A stretch of 7,075 nt of DNA, from the NCBI GenBank assembly GCA_037440525.1, contig JBBITW010000181.1, forward strand, positions 1 through 7,075, given 5' to 3'. The notes beneath the pieces are model-generated. The model did no database searches, was not told the origin of the DNA, and was given only the letters and a program-made list of their open reading frames with translations. Positions 1 to 5,314 of the stretch are shown piece by piece (position 1 is the first letter of the stretch; every line of letters begins with the position of its first letter). Both the position numbers and the translations under genes were made by a program. This DNA comes from JBBITW01 sp037440525. GTDB lineage: Bacteria; Desulfobacterota; BSN033; UBA1163.

Positions 1-132
1 CCGAGAAATCTTTCCTAAGATTCCTCGCTTCGCTCGGAATGACAGAAAAAAGAGACTCGGAATGACAGAAAAAGGAGACTCGGAATGACAAACATGGCAT
101 ACACCTCATTGCGACAAAGCCTCTTGGGGAGA
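1..132. repeat. Left copy of a window-terminal inverted repeat
   Basis: Read in reverse complement, bases 6943-7074 match this stretch with base i pairing to base 7075-i. I see mismatches only at about positions 20, 117, 124 and 125. The shared sequence includes one CTCGCTTCGCTCGGAATGAC motif, a short tandem array and a tail around CATACACCTCATTGCGACA. Similarity ends near 132. Either an interspersed repeat occurs twice in inverted orientation, or the contig stops at both ends inside the same repeat. No coding potential is evident. Confidence 0.9.
33..90. repeat. Short tandem array of a 23-bp unit
   Basis: Two full units (33-55 and 56-78) and a 12-base partial unit (79-90) each begin CTCGGAATGACA and continue as an A-rich tract ending GAGA. 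The two full units differ at one base (AAAAAAG versus AAAAAGG). The mirrored array lies at about 6985-7042 and carries the same one-base variation in the same order. The units look like serial duplications of the end of the GTCATTCCGAG interspersed repeat. Confidence 0.8.
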
Positions 133-224
133 AGGAACGGGTAAGGTGGAATTTCAGGACTTTTTTAGAACCCTCGTTATAATCATTTGACTTATTCTAT
201 TTATTGTGATATCGATTAAAATAG

Positions 225-1382
225 ATGATGGGGTATTTTTATAAAAGAATTACTATTCTTTTAGCTCTCACCATTCAAATTCTCTTTTTTACACCTGGTG
301 ATTCATTTTCTTCAAGAATTACAGATATCAGGTTCTGGTCAGCTCCTGACCATACGAGGGTGGTGCTCGACCTCACAGAACCAGCTCAATACGAAACCCC
401 TGAGCAAGAAAATCCCTCACAATACATTCTGGAGCTGAAAGGTATAAAGTCCTTTCCATCGAAGAATGAATTTGTTGTGAATGACAAATATCTATCCAGG
501 ATTCGTCTTATCGATCTCGGAAAAGAGAAGATAAGATTGATCCTTTACCAAAAGAAGTCACTCATCTCAGATATCTTTACTCTCAAACCATATCTCGATA
601 AGCCCCATCGTCTGGTGATTGACCTTATTGATCCAGGCCAGGAAAAAATAGAACAGGAGGAGAGAAAGAAACAGAAGGGAATTTCTCCAAAGGGCACGAA
701 GATTGTAGTCATCGATCCTGGCCATGGAGGAGAGGATCCTGGAGCTGTGGGTCCGAAGGGAACAATGGAGAAGGATATTGTCTTGAAGGTTGGAGAGAGG
801 GTTGTAAATCTTCTTCAAAGGGAAAACGGAATTAAGGCTTTTCTCACTCGAAAGGGAGATTATTTCATTCCCCTTGAAGGAAGGGTAAGGATAGCAAGAG
901 ATTATGGTGCTGATCTCTTTGTCAGTATTCATACAGATGGAAGTTTTAATCGTCAGGCAAGGGGTTCCTCTGTATATTGTCTCTCTATTTCAGGGGCTAC
1001 AGACCAGGCAGCCAAACTCCTTGCGGATAAGGAAAATATGTCAAATATCCTCGGTGGTGCATTTCTAAGACCTGCATCTATCACAAAGGATCCAAATCTA
1101 AACCAGATTCTCCTTGACCTGATGCAGAACAATTCGATGAAGGAAAGCTTTCGATTCGCAGAATCTGCCCTTGAGGAGATTAAAAAAGTCAACCAACTAA
1201 AATATCCCTCCTACCGTCAGGCAAATTTTATAGTTCTGAGGGCACCTGATATACCCTCCGTGCTAATAGAAATGGCCTACATCACAAATAAAGAGGATGA
1301 ACGTTTGCTCAAGCAAAAGGAGTTTCAGGAGAAAATGTCACGGGCTATCTCAGATGCAATCATAAGATTCTTCAAGCAATAA
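225..1382 (+). CDS. N-acetylmuramoyl-L-alanine amidase (AmiC-like, AMIN + Amidase_3)
   Basis: This zinc amidase cleaves the amide bond between N-acetylmuramic acid and L-alanine in peptidoglycan, in the periplasm, typically during daughter-cell separation. A hydrophobic signal peptide spans about residues 9-28. An AMIN targeting domain (about 30-136) follows, then a charged linker (about 138-155) and the Amidase_3 catalytic domain (about 158-384). Visible active-site features are DPGHGGEDPGA with H167, E182 in TMEKD, H236 in SIHTDG, and the C-terminal glutamate E349 in SVLIEMAYITN. The length of 385 aa is normal for single-AMIN versions. The start is uncertain between two adjacent ATGs (225 and 228), and neither has a Shine-Dalgarno sequence. 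A weak TTGACT at 187-192 could be a -35 box, but the -10 is poor. The gene stands alone between repeat-rich regions. The family is secure; its specific cell-division role is inferred from homologues. Confidence 0.93.
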   Translation: MMGYFYKRITILLALTIQILFFTPGDSFSSRITDIRFWSAPDHTRVVLDLTEPAQYETPEQENPSQYILELKGIKSFPSKNEFVVNDKYLSRIRLIDLGKEKIRLILYQKKSLISDIFTLKPYLDKPHRLVIDLIDPGQEKIEQEERKKQKGISPKGTKIVVIDPGHGGEDPGAVGPKGTMEKDIVLKVGERVVNLLQRENGIKAFLTRKGDYFIPLEGRVRIARDYGADLFVSIHTDGSFNRQARGSSVYCLSISGATDQAAKLLADKENMSNILGGAFLRPASITKDPNLNQILLDLMQNNSMKESFRFAESALEEIKKVNQLKYPSYRQANFIVLRAPDIPSVLIEMAYITNKEDERLLKQKEFQEKMSRAISDAIIRFFKQ

Positions 1383-1461
1383 TTCATCGCAAATTTTCTT
1401 GACAAGTGGATAAAGAAAATAACTGCTGATTATGTAATATCTAAACTGAGCGATTCCAGAT

Positions 1462-1683
1462 TGTCATTGCGAAGCAATCTCTTCCAAATTGTCATTCCGA
1501 GCGGAGCGAGGAATCCCCCGCCCTGTCATTCCGAGCGGAGCGAGGAATCTATAGAATTCAAATCCTTATAAAACATAGATTCTTCGGCTAAAGCCTCAGA
1601 ATGACATTACAACACAGTCTCCAAGTGCAGGGGGACTCGCAACGACTCCGTCGGATTGCCACGCCCTACGTGCTCGCAATGAC
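1462..1683. repeat. Cluster of GTCATTCCGAG-type interspersed repeats
   Basis: At least five related copies lie here. A diverged GTCATTGCGAAGCAATCT is at 1462-1480. Two near-identical direct copies are at 1490-1515 and 1524-1550. A diverged inverted copy is at 1577-1606. An inverted GATTGCC...CTCGCAATGAC copy is at about 1654-1683. The second direct copy and the first inverted copy can pair into a long imperfect hairpin, and the outermost copies also face each other. This family is common between genes in many environmental anaerobe genomes, from general knowledge. I see nothing recognisable in the flanking parts of the gap, 1383-1461 and 1684-1765. Confidence 0.8.
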
Positions 1684-1820
1684 TGATCCGCCTTTTTCAC
1701 CCCACCTCACCAGTCCAAAAATTCGTTTTTATACTTTTTCAGAGATATCTTTTTTCAGAGCTTCCAAGAACCTCTGACCATCTATCACTTTTATCCCCCT
1801 ATTAAGTCATAGGAGTTTCA

Positions 1821-1898
1821 ATGGAAATTGAGGTCTCTGAAAAACTTATAATTAAACAAAATACGGCAAGGGACAAGCCCTTTTGCCCTACGGAATAA
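1821..1898 (+). pseudogene. Possible remnant of a transposase gene start (25 codons)
   Basis: A short reading frame, MEIEVSEKLIIKQ followed by repeat-derived residues, begins 48 bp inside the left end of the transposon-like element. It has a well-placed Shine-Dalgarno AGGAG (1811-1815) five bases before the ATG. Its second half runs into the hairpin repeat starting at 1864 and stops at 1898. The position fits the beginning of an IS transposase gene interrupted or replaced by repeat units. I do not recognise the peptide, and a frame this short may be chance. Confidence 0.25.
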
Positions 1899-2034
1899 AT
1901 TATTAATTTTCTTCGTAGGGTAAGCCCTTGTGGCTTACCGTTTTCGTTATCACCATTTTCGGTAAGGGACAAGCCCTTACCCTACAAATTTGTAACTTTT
2001 AATTTCTCGTAGGGTAAGCCCTTGTGGCTTGCCG
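1864..2034. repeat. Four alternating copies of a palindromic CGGTAAGGGACAAGCCC repeat
   Basis: Units at 1864-1893 (forward), 1914-1940 (reverse), 1960-1985 (forward) and 2008-2034 (reverse) share the core CGGYAAGGGACAAGCCCTT continuing into CCCTACG. They alternate in orientation, so neighbouring units can pair as two long hairpins, and each unit is itself partly palindromic (AAGGG...CCCTT). This is the layout of REP/BIME-like intergenic repeats. They sit inside the transposon-like element, between its possible truncated gene and its right end. Confidence 0.8.
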
Positions 2035-2172
2035 AACCCTTATTAAGGTGTCCTTTATTTTATGCTCCCATTAATAAATCCTTCCACCACCAACACCACG
2101 CTCCTTCTCCTGGTTAGAAAATACTACAGAAAGAAGTACCCAAAAGTGATAGACGGTCAGAAAGAACCTTTG

Positions 2173-2201
2173 TTGACAATAGAAATTATTTCATTTATAT
2201 A
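2173..2201 (+). promoter_or_regulatory. Strong sigma70-type promoter of the DUF3842-CooT operon (P1)
   Basis: A consensus TTGACA (2173-2178), a 17-bp spacer and TATATA (2196-2201) are visible. The predicted transcription start, 7 nt downstream, is A2208, the first base of the leader hairpin. The spacing is identical to that of the promoter at 5979-6007 on the other strand. A transposon-like element ends 11 bp upstream of the -35 box. Confidence 0.75.
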
Positions 2202-2207
2202 AAGGTT

Positions 2208-2261
2208 AGCCACGAAGGTCATTCTCCAGAAGGAGGCTCCGTTAGTGGCTTTTTTATTTTT
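2208..2261 (+). ncRNA. Leader hairpin with U-tract (L1): candidate attenuator or short RNA
   Basis: Starting at the predicted transcript 5' end, AGCCAC (2208-2213) pairs with GUGGCU (2245-2250). A G-A mismatch, two A-U pairs, a bulged G and two G-C pairs continue the stem. A 5-nt/3-nt internal loop (2219-2223 and 2236-2238) follows, then a CUCC/GGAG apical stem with an AGAA loop. UUUUUAUUUUU follows immediately, as in an intrinsic terminator. The same architecture heads the divergently placed methyltransferase-ABC operon. Transcription from P1 would therefore either stop after about 55 nt or read through into DUF3842. It matches no riboswitch class I know, including NiCo; a regulatory function is inference. 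Confidence 0.6.
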
Positions 2262-2326
2262 CAGGATAGGAATCCTGCTCTTTATCAAATAGAGCTATGG
2301 CTCTATGAATAATTATTTTTATCTTT

Positions 2327-2332
2327 TATAAT
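2327..2332 (+). promoter_or_regulatory. Proximal -10 box giving a leaderless DUF3842 transcript
   Basis: A perfect TATAAT ends 7 nt before the ATG at 2340, so a transcript initiated here would start at or one base before the start codon. No good -35 is seen at 16-18 bp spacing (2303-2310 reads CTATGAAT). The gene has no Shine-Dalgarno sequence, which agrees with leaderless initiation. The AT-rich context makes a chance match possible. Confidence 0.4.
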
Positions 2333-2339
2333 TAATCAT

Positions 2340-2768
2340 ATGGAAAAGAAGAGAAGTTCTATTGCTGTTATTGATGGGCAGGGAGGAGGTATTGGAAGCC
2401 TCATAATCAAACGCCTCAGAGAGGCGTTAGGAGAAGAGATTGAGGTAATTTGCCTTGGGACTAATGCGATGGCCACAGGTGCCATGCTAAAGGCAGGGGC
2501 GAATAAAGGTGCCTCAGGAGAAAATGCTATTGTTCAAACAGTAAAATCCGTTGATATTATTATTGGAACAATAAGTATCCTGTTAGCAAACTCCATGATG
2601 GGGGAGCTGACACCTAAAATGGCCGAGGCAATTGGTTCATCATATGCCAAGAAATTTCTTCTCCCTTTAAAGATACCGGAGGTGGAAATTATCGGAGCAC
2701 CCAGAGAACCTCTTCCCCATCTGGTTGATCAACTTGTTAAACGAATCCAGGAGATCATAACATCGTGA
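2340..2768 (+). CDS. DUF3842 family protein
   Basis: This is a 142-aa cytoplasmic protein of the DUF3842 family, whose biochemical role is unknown. The family hallmark VIDGQGGGIG lies at residues 10-19 and resembles a nucleotide-binding glycine loop. Further conserved-looking stretches are GTNAMATGAMLKAGA, ASGENAIV, ANSMMGELTPKMAEAI and the basic C-terminal helix. There is no signal peptide or membrane segment, and the length is typical. The ATG at 2340 is chosen because family members begin just before the IAVIDGQ strand; it has no Shine-Dalgarno but has a TATAAT 7 nt upstream. CooT follows 54 bp downstream on the same strand. Pairing with CooT beside a metal ABC transporter suggests a job in metal handling, by association only. 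Family assignment is confident; function is unknown. Confidence 0.88.
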   Translation: MEKKRSSIAVIDGQGGGIGSLIIKRLREALGEEIEVICLGTNAMATGAMLKAGANKGASGENAIVQTVKSVDIIIGTISILLANSMMGELTPKMAEAIGSSYAKKFLLPLKIPEVEIIGAPREPLPHLVDQLVKRIQEIITS

Positions 2769-2822
2769 AACGATTTAGATAAATGAGACATGACACTGTC
2801 ATTTTTTAGGGAGGTGAAAACC

Positions 2823-3011
2823 ATGTGTGAGGCAAATGCATATTTATTAAAAGAGGGGAAGGAAGAACTTGTCCTCGAAGACATCTCTATCCTTCGCCCT
2901 GAAAAGGATGAACTCTATCTTCAAAATATATTTGGGGAGCAAAAAAGGCTAAAAGCAAGAATCAAAGAGATGAATCTTCTTGACCACAGAATCATCCTTG
3001 AAACGATATAA
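2823..3011 (+). CDS. CooT family nickel-binding protein
   Basis: This small 62-aa protein belongs to the CooT family (also catalogued as predicted RNA-binding, COG1532/PF10133). In Rhodospirillum rubrum, CooT is a dimeric Ni(II)-binding protein linked to nickel delivery for carbon monoxide dehydrogenase, and Cys2 is its key ligand. Cys2 is present here (MCEANAYLL), and the rest fits the family's small beta-barrel: VLEDISIL, ELYLQNIFGE and HRIILETI. The start at 2823 follows a strong Shine-Dalgarno AGGGAGGTG (2808-2816) with 6-nt spacing and puts Cys2 in place. A longer frame from 2790 would bury it. The gene is the second in an operon behind DUF3842 and converges on the ABC transporter operon. 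Family is confident; nickel as the metal is inferred from characterised homologues. Confidence 0.88.
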   Translation: MCEANAYLLKEGKEELVLEDISILRPEKDELYLQNIFGEQKRLKARIKEMNLLDHRIILETI

Positions 3012-3048
3012 AAAATTTATCTCCTTGTGATTACCCTTCTCCCATTGT

Positions 3049-3068
3049 GGCAAGCCTCAGTGCTTGCC
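3049..3068 (+). terminator. Hairpin between convergent operons
   Basis: GGCAAGC (3049-3055) and GCTTGCC (3062-3068) form a 7-bp stem with a 6-nt loop. The stem can extend by TGT/ACA past one bulged T. It lies 37 bp after the CooT stop and 10 bp beyond the end of the convergent metal-binding protein gene. On + the following sequence is only moderately T-rich (CTCTTTTATT); on - there is no T-run. It may terminate the CooT operon weakly, or be another dispersed palindrome. Confidence 0.45.
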
Positions 3069-3078
3069 TACACCTCTT

Positions 3079-3825
3079 TTATTCTGTTAATTGTTTAAAA
3101 TTATACTCGAATATATCCTCGAGGGTCTTTGTATCTCCAATACCCGGGAAATTAATTACCTGAATGTATTTGCATCTGAAATTATCAGCAATGACCCTGA
3201 TGATTGGAAAATGTGCAATATCCACCACCAGTTCAGGTTTCTTTGAAATCGCATCTGCTACCACCTTTGGAGTGAGCTCTCCTGGACTTATAACCTGAAC
3301 AACTTCGAGTCCTGCCCATCGTGCAAATGGCTGTGCAAACTTATGAACAACTGCTCGTTTACCATGAAATGAAGTGAGCCTTTCCTTCAGGATTTTCAAC
3401 TTTTCTCTAAATCTCACTTCCCATTCCTGTTCTTCCCTCTCTGTCTTTAAGATCTTAGAAATCTTTCTTGCCTGTTCTATTAGATTATCCGGAGAGGTAG
3501 TAGTATCAACCTGAACAGGGATAATATTCTTATTCTTCGATGTCTCGATTAATTTTGTAACCATCTTTTCATAACCTGCATAGACTACAATCCCTGCCCC
3601 CTCAAATTTAATTAGGTCTGAGGGCTTCAGTTCATACTCCGGAGGATGCCTTATCTCCGAAGGGGTTAAAACCCTAATCTCCCTGGCACCAGCTGCCCTT
3701 GCAATAGCCCCTGTAAGAGAGGTGGAGGATACCACTACCACCTGAGCCATACTTATAAAGGGAAAAAGAAATGTTGAGATCAAAAAGAAGATCAATAGCC
3801 ATATGGTTTTTATCCACCCATTCAT
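3079..3825 (-). CDS. Metal ABC transporter substrate-binding protein (ZnuA/TroA-like)
   Basis: This is the periplasmic binding protein of a metal importer of the cluster A-I (ZnuA/TroA/PsaA) type. A signal peptide covers about residues 1-27 and ends SMAQ. No lipobox cysteine is present, so the protein should be soluble in a Gram-negative periplasm. H60 in RHPPEYELKPSD is the classical first metal ligand. H161 in VHKFAQPFARWAGLEVV matches the second. H205 (DIAHFP) and D231 (GIGDTKTLED) are plausible remaining ligands. At 248 aa it is shorter than typical ZnuA proteins (about 300 aa) and lacks the His-rich loop usual in zinc-specific members. The ATG overlaps the permease stop by 4 nt and is preceded by AAGGAGG. 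It is the last gene of the operon. The metal is unproven; the CooT neighbourhood makes nickel or cobalt worth considering besides zinc and manganese. Confidence 0.85.
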   Translation of the reverse strand: MNGWIKTIWLLIFFLISTFLFPFISMAQVVVVSSTSLTGAIARAAGAREIRVLTPSEIRHPPEYELKPSDLIKFEGAGIVVYAGYEKMVTKLIETSKNKNIIPVQVDTTTSPDNLIEQARKISKILKTEREEQEWEVRFREKLKILKERLTSFHGKRAVVHKFAQPFARWAGLEVVQVISPGELTPKVVADAISKKPELVVDIAHFPIIRVIADNFRCKYIQVINFPGIGDTKTLEDIFEYNFKQLTE

Positions 3826-4631
3826 ACAAACCTCCTTCTTATAAAGATACTTACTCCTATGATCAGAGATGTAATGAGGATTATGGTTGAACTTGTTGGG
3901 ACATCGAGGAGAAATGAGATGTAGAGCCCAGAAATCCCCGAAATCAATCCATAGAGTGAAGAGAAGAAAAACATCTGTTTTAAGTTCTTTGAAATTATCG
4001 AGGCACCCATGGCAGGCAAAAGAACAAATGCATCAACCAGAAGTGCACCGATTACGCGCATTGATACTGCAATGGTGAGCCCCAAAATGAAGACAATCAA
4101 ATAATAGAAGACCTTCTCTGGAAGGCCTATAGCCATAGCAACTTCTCTATCATAAAGAATTGTTTGAATCTCTTTGAAAAAAAGTAGTATCATGCCGAGG
4201 ATGGCAACACTCAAAATCCCCACTATGAAAAGGTCTAATCGGGTAAGGGATAGAACATTTCCCCACAGAATGCTAAAGGCTTGAATGACATGAATATCCC
4301 CCTTTGAAAAAAGGATAAACGAAATGGCGAGGGTAAGGGTCATAAAATAACCTGAAATGGTGCCTAATCCCATCTTCATCCTCTCTGATAGGGGTCCCAT
4401 TGCCATTGAGGAAATTGCACAGAATACCAGACCGAGGATCATTGGATCTACCTTTAAGAAAAGGCCTATAGCCCCTCCAAGAAGTGCGATATGCATCATT
4501 GCGAATCTCAGAGGTATAAGATTTAGAGAGATGATAAAGACCCCTATCAGTGGGAATGCTATACCTGCGAAAAGGATAGCTATTAAAGCATTCTGTAAGA
4601 ATGGAAAACTGAGTGCCTCAAAAAGGTTCAT
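3822..4631 (-). CDS. Metal ABC transporter permease (ZnuB/MntB-like, ABC-3 family)
   Basis: This 269-aa inner-membrane permease is the channel of the metal importer. It is strongly hydrophobic, with about 8 transmembrane segments spread from residue 12 to 264. Family features visible are the segment RFAMMHIALLGGAIGL after the first helices, the cytoplasmic coupling region DREVAMAIGLPEKVFYYL around residues 160-178 that contacts the ATPase, VIGALLVDAFVLLPAMGAS, and the late LDVPTSSTIIL motif. It ends in a basic cytoplasmic tail, IRRRFV. The start overlaps the ATPase stop by 4 nt, and the stop overlaps the binding-protein start by 4 nt, implying translational coupling. A purine-rich GGAAGAAGGA precedes the ATG. 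Length and topology are normal for the family. Family confident; substrate unknown. Confidence 0.9.
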   Translation of the reverse strand: MNLFEALSFPFLQNALIAILFAGIAFPLIGVFIISLNLIPLRFAMMHIALLGGAIGLFLKVDPMILGLVFCAISSMAMGPLSERMKMGLGTISGYFMTLTLAISFILFSKGDIHVIQAFSILWGNVLSLTRLDLFIVGILSVAILGMILLFFKEIQTILYDREVAMAIGLPEKVFYYLIVFILGLTIAVSMRVIGALLVDAFVLLPAMGASIISKNLKQMFFFSSLYGLISGISGLYISFLLDVPTSSTIILITSLIIGVSIFIRRRFV

Positions 4632-5314
4632 TCCTTCTTCCGGAGCAAATGGCTCTTCCCATCTTTCAAAAGATATACCTTGTCACTGAACTGTTCTACC
4701 CAGTAAGGATCATGGGAGACAAGGAGTGTTGTGAGCCCCCTTTTGCAATGGATGGAATATATGGTTTTCATGATTTCCAAAGAAGAATCACTATCTAAAT
4801 ATGTTGTTGGTTCATCAAGGAGTAAGATGGAAGGCTCCTGGGCCAATGCCCTCGCAAGGGCCACTTTCTGTTGTTCTCCACCTGAAAGCTCGTGGATGGA
4901 CTTTTTTGAGAATGCCTTTATCCCAACCACCTCCATTGCTTCTTCTGCCTTCTCATAGTCCTTTGAACCTGGCTTTTTCAATAGGCCTATCTTTCCATAT
5001 CGACCCATTATTACCGCCTCTTCCACAAGAATTGGGAACCGATTGGAATTCGATTTCTGGGGAACCACCGCAATCTCCTTCCGCAGTTTGAATAAATTTT
5101 TACAACTCCCGATTTCCTCACCTAAAACATGAACCTGGCCTTTAAAGGGGTGAAGAATCCCGTTTACCACTTTCAGAAGTGTTGTCTTACCTGCACCATT
5201 TGCCCCTATGATGGATATAAACTCATAAGGTTTGGCCTCAACATCCACTCCTTTTAAAACAACTACATTGCCGAGCCTTACATGAACATCGATCAATTCT
5301 ATTGAATGATGCAT
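4628..5314 (-). CDS. Metal ABC transporter ATP-binding protein (ZnuC-like)
   Basis: This 228-aa ATPase powers the metal importer from the cytoplasmic face of the membrane. All nucleotide-binding motifs are intact: Walker A GANGAGKTT (37-45), the Q-loop glutamine near Q86 (VVPQKSN), the signature LSGGEQQ (143-149), Walker B ILLLDEPT (163-170) with catalytic E168, D-loop YLDSDS, and the switch histidine H211 in VSHD. There is no fused domain. The ATG shares one base with the stop of the upstream methyltransferase (TAATG), and its own stop overlaps the permease start by 4 nt, so the four genes look tightly coupled. The closest style is ZnuC/MntA-like subunits of ABC-3 importers, consistent with the permease next to it. 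Confidence 0.93.
   Translation of the reverse strand: MHHSIELIDVHVRLGNVVVLKGVDVEAKPYEFISIIGANGAGKTTLLKVVNGILHPFKGQVHVLGEEIGSCKNLFKLRKEIAVVPQKSNSNRFPILVEEAVIMGRYGKIGLLKKPGSKDYEKAEEAMEVVGIKAFSKKSIHELSGGEQQKVALARALAQEPSILLLDEPTTYLDSDSSLEIMKTIYSIHCKRGLTTLLVSHDPYWVEQFSDKVYLLKDGKSHLLRKKE

Larger units (their letters stand above)
1773..2161. mobile_element. MITE-like element with 20-bp TIRs and 7-bp target duplication
   Basis: The two ends, 1773-1792 and 2142-2161, are inverted repeats matching at 19 of 20 bases (outer end TCTGACC, inner end CACTTTT). Directly outside them is the same 7-bp direct repeat AAGAACC, at 1766-1772 and 2162-2168, as expected of a transposition target duplication. The 389-bp element is too small for an intact transposase, so it is a non-autonomous or internally deleted insertion sequence. 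Its interior holds a possible truncated gene start (1821) and four alternating hairpin repeats (1864-2034). The right end lies just 11 bp upstream of the -35 box of the DUF3842 operon promoter. I cannot name the IS family. Confidence 0.75.

Noticed and set aside
953..1192. Open frames antisense to the amidase (567-932 and 953-1192).
   Set aside because: They are shadows of a clearly conserved gene with intact active-site motifs and show no family features.
1441..1456. CTAAACTGAGCGATTC recurring in inverted form at 6868-6883 with one mismatch.
   Set aside because: A 15 of 16 match between two sites is expected about by chance in a window this size, and neither has supporting context.
1735..1800. 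A minus-strand peptide KVIDGQRFLEALKKDISEKV that could be a gene tail, echoing VIDGQ in DUF3842.
   Set aside because: It spans the mobile element's left terminal repeat and the target duplication, so its reading frame is created by the insertion; the VIDGQ similarity is a coincidence of the terminal repeat.
1864..2034. The regularly spaced repeats as a CRISPR array.
   Set aside because: Units alternate in orientation, spacing is uneven, spacers are AT-rich non-unique sequence and no cas gene is present.
2062..2203. A 46-codon frame on + beginning MLPLINPSTTNTTLLLL.
   Set aside because: It runs through the mobile element's right terminal repeat, the target duplication and both boxes of promoter P1, has no Shine-Dalgarno sequence and resembles no family I know.
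2208..2261. The leader as a known NiCo or other metal riboswitch.
   Set aside because: Known NiCo riboswitches are about 100 nt with a four-way junction; this is a single 43-nt hairpin with one internal loop.
2790..3011. A longer CooT start giving MTLSFFREVKT before MCEAN.
   Set aside because: The extra residues include the translated Shine-Dalgarno of the true start at 2823, and the family needs Cys at position 2.
4357..5091. Several + strand frames across the permease and ATPase genes.
   Set aside because: They lie antisense to well-supported ABC transporter genes and have low-complexity, non-protein-like composition.
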